From the NCBI GenBank assembly GCA_025024175.1, contig QCXZ01000138.1, positions 47,835,092 through 47,899,091 of the forward strand: 64,000 nucleotides of DNA. Direction: 5' to 3'. Source of the DNA: Rhyzopertha dominica (taxonomy: Eukaryota; Arthropoda; Insecta; Coleoptera; Bostrichidae). The notes under the pieces were generated by a model. The model was not told the DNA's origin and ran no database searches. It saw nothing but the letters and a program-made list of their open reading frames with translations. Positions 58,815 to 64,000 of this stretch are shown piece by piece. Numbering within the stretch: the first letter of the stretch is position 1; each line of letters begins with the position of its first letter. The position numbers and the translations under genes were made by a program.

Positions 58815-60440
58815 GAACAAAAACAAAATGTTATTTATGTCTATGAATAGTGCAGTTTTTATAAGAGCTATTTTTATCAGCATACTTAGCATAGGCCAAA
58901 GGTTTAAGATTACTCCTGCACCCAAAGATACTAAAGAATTTATTTGAGCGTGTTAACATAAAAGGTATAGCTTTTGTCGTTGGTTACTATGTCCTCGTCT
59001 AATAAAATCAGTGAAAGCAAAAGTGAAATATTTCAATAAAGCTATGGATACTGAAGAAATATCGACTGAAGTCGTAAATGCAACAATTTTATTTTCCTAC
59101 TAGCTGTTGAAGACCATCAGCTTTGCTCACACAGGATATTTAAAATGTATTCCACTTCCCCCAGCCATAAATTCTCCAGAAAGTTTTATGCTCTAATTCT
59201 GTATGAAGCAATTATTCCATGATTCCAAAGCTATCTAGAAGATTCTACTAATGAATGAACTGTCTTTTACAAATTAAATTATGAATTACGTGCTTCTCTC
59301 ATTCACATTGGGAGCCAATGCATTTTTCTTCATAAAATTTGCCTGTTTCCCCGAAATATACAATTTAATTTAATTCACATTTATTCTTGGAAGTCTTTCA
59401 CACGCATTTTACGGCCCGCCGGACTTTTCCTTCACCCTCTGCAGTCTGCGAGCGTAATATAATTTAGAATTTCATAGTCATGGTGTAAAGAAACAATATT
59501 GGAACAATTAAATTTTCTTGAACTTGTATAGACTTAGCTGAAATTCTACGTAAGACGAGGTAATACAGCGCTAAAATATGTATAATGATAAAATCAAGAA
59601 TTTAAGGAAAGTGCTAGATGAAAATGAAAATGTAAAGTAGTGGACTATATTTTTCGTGCAAAAAGGTTGGTGCTCGTAAAATAATAGTCCGAAACTTGTT
59701 ATGAGTGTTTGAAGCAAGAACACCTTTATATCCAACAGCATATTTCTTTTTGTATTGATTAATAATTTACTCAAATAACGACACGCTTTCAGTTTTCAGC
59801 TATTTTAATTTCACAAATTTCTAATTACCCCTTAACAAAGCCAGGTCTCCTCTAAACGGTTTTCAGAGACACGCTCTACAGTTTATTACACCGTCAAAAG
59901 GCAAACCTAGCCTAGTTATAACAGCATTAATTATAATAACAAATACGCATCAATCGAATCTAATTAAAATCGCTGGCGCTTTGGCGGAACTCTGATCTCT
60001 ACTGCAAGCAACGCCGCCATGCTTTTTCTTCACCTTCCCGTTAGTCATTCCATTTACTCGTTGTGTTTATCCTGCAGGAGTAATTTCGCTTCTGGAATCG
60101 TATAGCTGGGATGAAACCCGTTGAAATTGCTGCCAAGGTGTAGCTGATTGCTTCCTAGTCGAGATTGATTTGGCGCAACGCACCTATTCAGACCCTGATG
60201 CAGATGCTGAACGAATCGCTCGGGGTATGTGTGTTTCAGACAGTGTGGAAAAAGCATTTACTAGCATTTAACCTTTCAATATAGAATTCAAAGATTTAAC
60301 ATATAAATAAGAATGTTTAATTTGAATAAATTTGGTTTTATCGTTTTGAGTTACGTTCTTTGTGTAATGTGGTTTCTTTAAGTATTTTTCATTCATAAAA
60401 GTATGCGAAAATTACACTATATAGGTAGCTGCAATGAGTC
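58815..60440. other. No recognisable gene
   Basis: Short ORFs 59571-59774 and 60054-60257 (-) unassigned. Nothing else seen. Confidence 0.5.
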
Positions 60441-60450
60441 TATTGGTGAC

Positions 60451-61629
60451 CAGGGTTGGCATGATTAAAACAAAATGTTTAAAACAGAATGTTTTAAACT
60501 TGTTTAAAACAACGCTCCTGTTTAAAACTTTGTTTTGAACAAATGTTTAAAACATTTGTTTTGAACAGTGTTTTTATGTTAATGTTGTAAACAGTGTTTT
60601 TTGGCAACTATTGTGAGTGATTCATTAATTATTACTATTAAGCACGTTTACCCTCCACAAATAGATAAACAAGATTATTAGTAATGACATATCTACATAA
60701 TATCACCCCACATTTGCATTAAAAATGATTTGAATGCAAAACCAAGCCCAGTTAGAAAATACTTAAAAAAAAAGAAGAAACATGCAGTATTCTGATCGGC
60801 TTTTTATTGATACAACAGTTATAGAAATGAACCATTTAACTTTAACACATTTTCATAGATGTAATTTACAAACATTTTAAGACAACAAATAAAAGTCTTA
60901 ATCTTAACATAACATAAAAATTTGTATTTCTGGTCAAATATTACAAAACACTAAATAAGACGTTCATTCAACACTTACTAGATAATTATATCTTTAGTAT
61001 AAAAAACCAAATAGTTATTAGAACTTGGGAATATAAAAAACAATAGACAACGAATAAAAAAATATCAGCATTTTTACCTTTTTTACTAGTGTAACAATAT
61101 CTTTTTTGCACTTCTTGCATTGAGTTCGCATTCTACCATTTTGCACCTTAATTTTGTCAAAGTTATTCCACACTGCATTGTTACTACTACGCCATTGTAA
61201 TTGTTGAACTTTAAACTTTTAAACAGACAGGGTCCGCTCTTATTCTTTGTTAAAGTTGATATTAGCTAAAATCAACCCAGTAATCTTAAATTGGGGTATG
61301 TGAGTGGTCTCGATTTTAAGACCGGTGTTGATTCTAGCTTAAAATATAAACCTACTCATAATAATTAAAATTGTTGCGTAACCGAAAAATACAAATGACA
61401 ACTGATAATCGTAGTCATCTAGGGATTTTTAGACAACTGCACCATGTGCTATTTCTTTCTCTAATATATATAGTAATCTGCATGAGAGTTTATGTTTAAA
61501 ACAGTGTTTAAAACATTTTAAACATGTTTTCAACTAAGTTAAAAAAACATGTTTAAAACGATTTAAACACGGTTAAACAAAAAAACTGTTTGTTTGTTTA
61601 ATTAAAAACCATGTTTTTTGCCAGCTCTG
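60451..61629 (-). mobile_element. hAT-derived element with TIRs and 8-bp duplication
   Basis: Left end CAGGGTTGGCA (60451-60461) and right end TGCCAGCTCTG (61619-61629) are inverted copies with 2 mismatches in 11, of the hAT type CAG.G.TGGCA. Flanks TTGGTGAC (60443-60450) and CTGGAGAC (61630-61637) are an 8-bp target duplication with 2 mismatches, the length expected for hAT. The outer 100-140 bp at both ends are filled with GTTTAAAAC/GTTTTAAAC palindromic units. Inside, on the minus strand, is a BED-finger remnant, so it looks like an internally deleted copy of an autonomous hAT. Strand follows the remnant. Confidence 0.75.
61078..61204 (-). pseudogene. BED zinc-finger remnant of hAT transposase
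   Basis: The minus strand reads VWNNFDKIKVQNGRMRTQCK and KCKKDIVTL. W..F.K......R..C..C matches the start of a BED-type zinc finger, the N-terminal DNA-binding module of hAT transposases. The two Cys of the finger are present, but the downstream His pair and the catalytic domain are not seen. It lies within the hAT-derived element. Confidence 0.62.
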
Positions 61630-61639
61630 CTGGAGACAA

Positions 61640-62685
61640 TACACAACTATTGCCTTTCTTAAAAGATGCAGCCCGTCTTCTATTTGTTGATTATTATTTG
61701 TTAATCCTGATGAATTAGTACACGGTACGTACATACCTGATGTTCAGACCTAAAATTTAAATGTTGGCGCTCGATAATGACGTATAAAGTCATGATGGAT
61801 GTATTGAATATAGTTTTATACGTTATTTAACATTGCTTGCCTATAATTAATGTATACAGTTAAAGATAGATGTATTGAAAGTAGTTTTATGGTTTATTTA
61901 GCTTTTTTAGTATAGAGAACTTGTTAATTCCAATCCCAACCACAAGGTCAGTAAATTCATCACATCATAGTGTGCTAAACAAAAGCTTGACAATCACGCC
62001 TTTTTGAAGCACCTATGGCAAAATTGACATATGTTTGATTAATAATTGTCCATGTTTATTGAGAAAGAACCTTGGGGATATTTTAATCCTTAAAATTATA
62101 TTCATACGGTAAAACGTTTTCGACTATTTAAGCTATTGTCAGTACTAGAACCAATTAATATAAAAAAAAAACAAATCACAAGTATTTGACTTTGTCCAGT
62201 ACAAAATTATTTATTTGGCCTACATTAATTTTATGTATGTATTGCTGGCATGTAGGTTGCTTATTGTTTCGAGCTCAAGTTTTCTTGTTTCTAACTTTTT
62301 GACAAAGTCAGTATACTTGTAAAAGTTGTTTTTTGTATATTAATTGATTATGGTATTGACGATGGCTTTTAGATCGCTTTCCGTTAATCGTTAAAAAGGT
62401 TGATATAACCTTAAGTACATTTTTGTTTAAAGAAGATTTGAACTATTACGACAAATCCACTTTGACTAATTTGATTTTGATTGATAGCATACTAATTTTT
62501 AATAGGTGCTTTCTATCATTTTTCGTCTGACCTTTAATGGTTTACTTGCTGTATCCCAATAAACATTTACTCCAAAATTGGTTCGAACAAAATAATTATT
62601 ACATACTGAATGTTCCTATTTCTGTCAGCAGATATATTTATTTGGTTACTCGTATAGTACAGTCGTACTCAACTACAAGGATAAT
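61640..62685. other. No recognisable gene
   Basis: Nothing seen until the LINE endonuclease-like end near 62690. Confidence 0.5.
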
Positions 62686-62689
62686 CCTA

Positions 62690-63420
62690 GTATTATTATC
62701 CCTGACAGGAGTAAGTAGCAAACATCGGTACAGATATACCTTTGTTACTACAACAGGGAGGGAAGTTATCGACATAACAATCGTCTCACACTTGTGTGTT
62801 CTGTGATTAGTCAGTTTCGTGTGCCCAACGGACGTAAAGCTTGATATTATAAGACTACCTAGGGAACAGATTGAGTTACACAGAAATCTAAAAACCTATG
62901 ACTGGCTATTATATTGGCAGTGCCTTCCGCAAGGGCTGGAAGAATTTTTGATAATAAATTTTCATCAAAACTAAGTTTAGCTGGCCACGATTTAAGCGGC
63001 GTTATAGGTTATGTACTGCTTGGCTAAAAAGGCTAAGATAGTCTTTATGCCTAAGCCAGGGCAAAACTTACGTCCAGAGTAAGGCTTTCAGGCCAATCAG
63101 CTTAACATATCTCCCTTAAAGGCTTTGGAGAAATTAGTTGATGGGTAAATCAGAGTCGATGCCTTCGTGTCCAAGCTATTGCATCAAAACCAGTTTCTGA
63201 CCAAATAAGAAAACCCTGTGACTTACTGTTACATAAGCTAAATCGCAGAAGTGAAAAGGTCTACGAACAACAAGGATTTCAGCCCGGAACTTTCCTTGAT
63301 ATTGAGCAAACTTTTGATGGCACCTCTTTGACTCTTTTAAGATAACTGTATAAAGACACAAAGTGTAGGGCCGAGCTTACCTGTGGAATTTTAAATCAGT
63401 CTGCATGATAGAAAGTCGTA
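62690..63420 (+). mobile_element. LINE relic, endonuclease end to RT start (FLDIE..FD type)
   Basis: About 62728-62790 reads RYTFVTTTGREVIDITIVS, matching the endonuclease end PTF....R.EV.DITL. A stretch at 62840-62925 fits the SDH...I.........RN....W block. KKAKIVFMPKPGQ (about 63029-63066), ISPLKALEKLVDG (about 63110-63150) and TFLDIEQTFDG (63288-63320) match the RT blocks AK.VFIPKPGK, SF..K.LEKLVD and FLDIEGAFDN. These are features of the I/LOA/R1-related LINEs, different from the other groups in the window. Many stops and shifts. Clade uncertain. Confidence 0.7.
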
Positions 63421-63424
63421 CAAC

Positions 63425-64000
63425 CATTAAGAAAAAAACACTAACTTTACTGAATGAACGTCCCCGGACAACGACAACCAAGCGTCTTCATAGGGAGTTT
63501 GCTCCAAGTGAAAATTGCAGAACTGCTGAAGTTAAACAGATCTCATCTACGAAGACTATGTAAACACTAATGCAGAAGAGACGTTTCCTTAGGGTATCTT
63601 TTGCAAAACCTGAAAAGATGACTGTATTCTAAAATTTATTGCAAATGCAGGATAAATGCCTTACTTAGGTGGTATTGCAAGCACACAATAAAATATGCAC
63701 TATCGAAAAGCTCGCCCGGTTCAAAATTAGGTACATACATAATATAAAAAATAATTTCATTTACCGCTACAAATATAGCACACCGATGCATTTTATAAAG
63801 TCACAATGTGAAACTGAGCTCTCAACATATAAATCAATATTTATGTCAGCCGTTAACGCCTCCAACGTGGACATTTATTCATAGTTAATCCACTTTGCAA
63901 TCAATTAAGCTAAAAAGTTACCCTGCAGTGCGTACGGCTTTGTAAATGCAGGCCTGGGGAAATTACTCGTTAGGTCAACAATGGACGTGAAGATTTAATC
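63425..64000. other. No recognisable gene
   Basis: The ORF 63669-63884 (+) is unassigned. It may hold a decayed continuation of the LINE upstream. Confidence 0.4.

Noticed and set aside
1..64000. CRISPR array, bacterial operon or prophage signals
   Set aside because: No regularly spaced repeats, ribosome binding sites or dense ORFs. Introns, LINEs and DNA transposons point to a eukaryotic nuclear genome.

Overview
The window looks like nuclear DNA of an insect or another arthropod. It is AT-rich, has almost no continuous coding sequence, contains one 100-bp assembly gap (3262-3361) and scattered single Ns, and is full of decayed transposable elements of kinds common in insect genomes. The order cannot be fixed from the sequence. 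Most of it reads as intergenic or giant-intron DNA. Two pieces look like host gene sequence: a terminal exon with a SINA/SIAH-like C-terminal domain at 5255-5681 (+), which carries one frameshift, and a 73-bp internal exon with good splice sites at 58739-58811 (-).

Retroelements. Four groups of non-LTR (LINE) relics can be told apart by their reverse-transcriptase motifs. An EN+RT element fills 60-2110 and carries an internal inverted block. A 'TDFSKAFD / KDLGV' group is at 7.9-8.5, 14.9-15.5, 29.1-29.7, 35.3-35.6, 49.2-49.7 and 56.0-56.3 kb. A 'YADDTQLY' group ending in AATAAA plus ATT repeats is at 18.7-20.0, 27.1-27.9, 30.4-31.1, 32.0-32.2, 32.6-33.6, 35.6-37.1, 39.2-39.8, 44.4-45.3 and 57.9-58.1 kb. 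An 'FLDIE..FD' group is at 62.7-63.4 kb. There is also an RTE-like tail at 48.65-49.1 kb and a Penelope-like fragment at 45.6-46.0 kb.

DNA transposons. A Tc1-like element keeps both inverted repeats and its TA duplications (47010-48473). A hAT-derived element keeps termini, a diverged 8-bp duplication and a BED-finger remnant (60451-61629). There are two halves of a DUF4817-type transposase (38.07-39.23 kb + and 41.17-41.78 kb -) and a MULE/Phantom-like transposase relic (16.25-16.93 kb).

The most interesting signal is a set of type I hammerhead ribozyme motifs. One at 51092-51146 lies in a partly tandem 269-bp unit whose first copy begins at the predicted self-cleavage site, as expected for a retrozyme or Penelope-associated ribozyme. 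A second, structurally near-perfect motif lies at 57266-57368. A third, eroded one at 40521-40572 shares a downstream block with the first. No CRISPR array, rRNA or tRNA gene was found. All assignments come from reading the sequence; no searches or folding programs were run.
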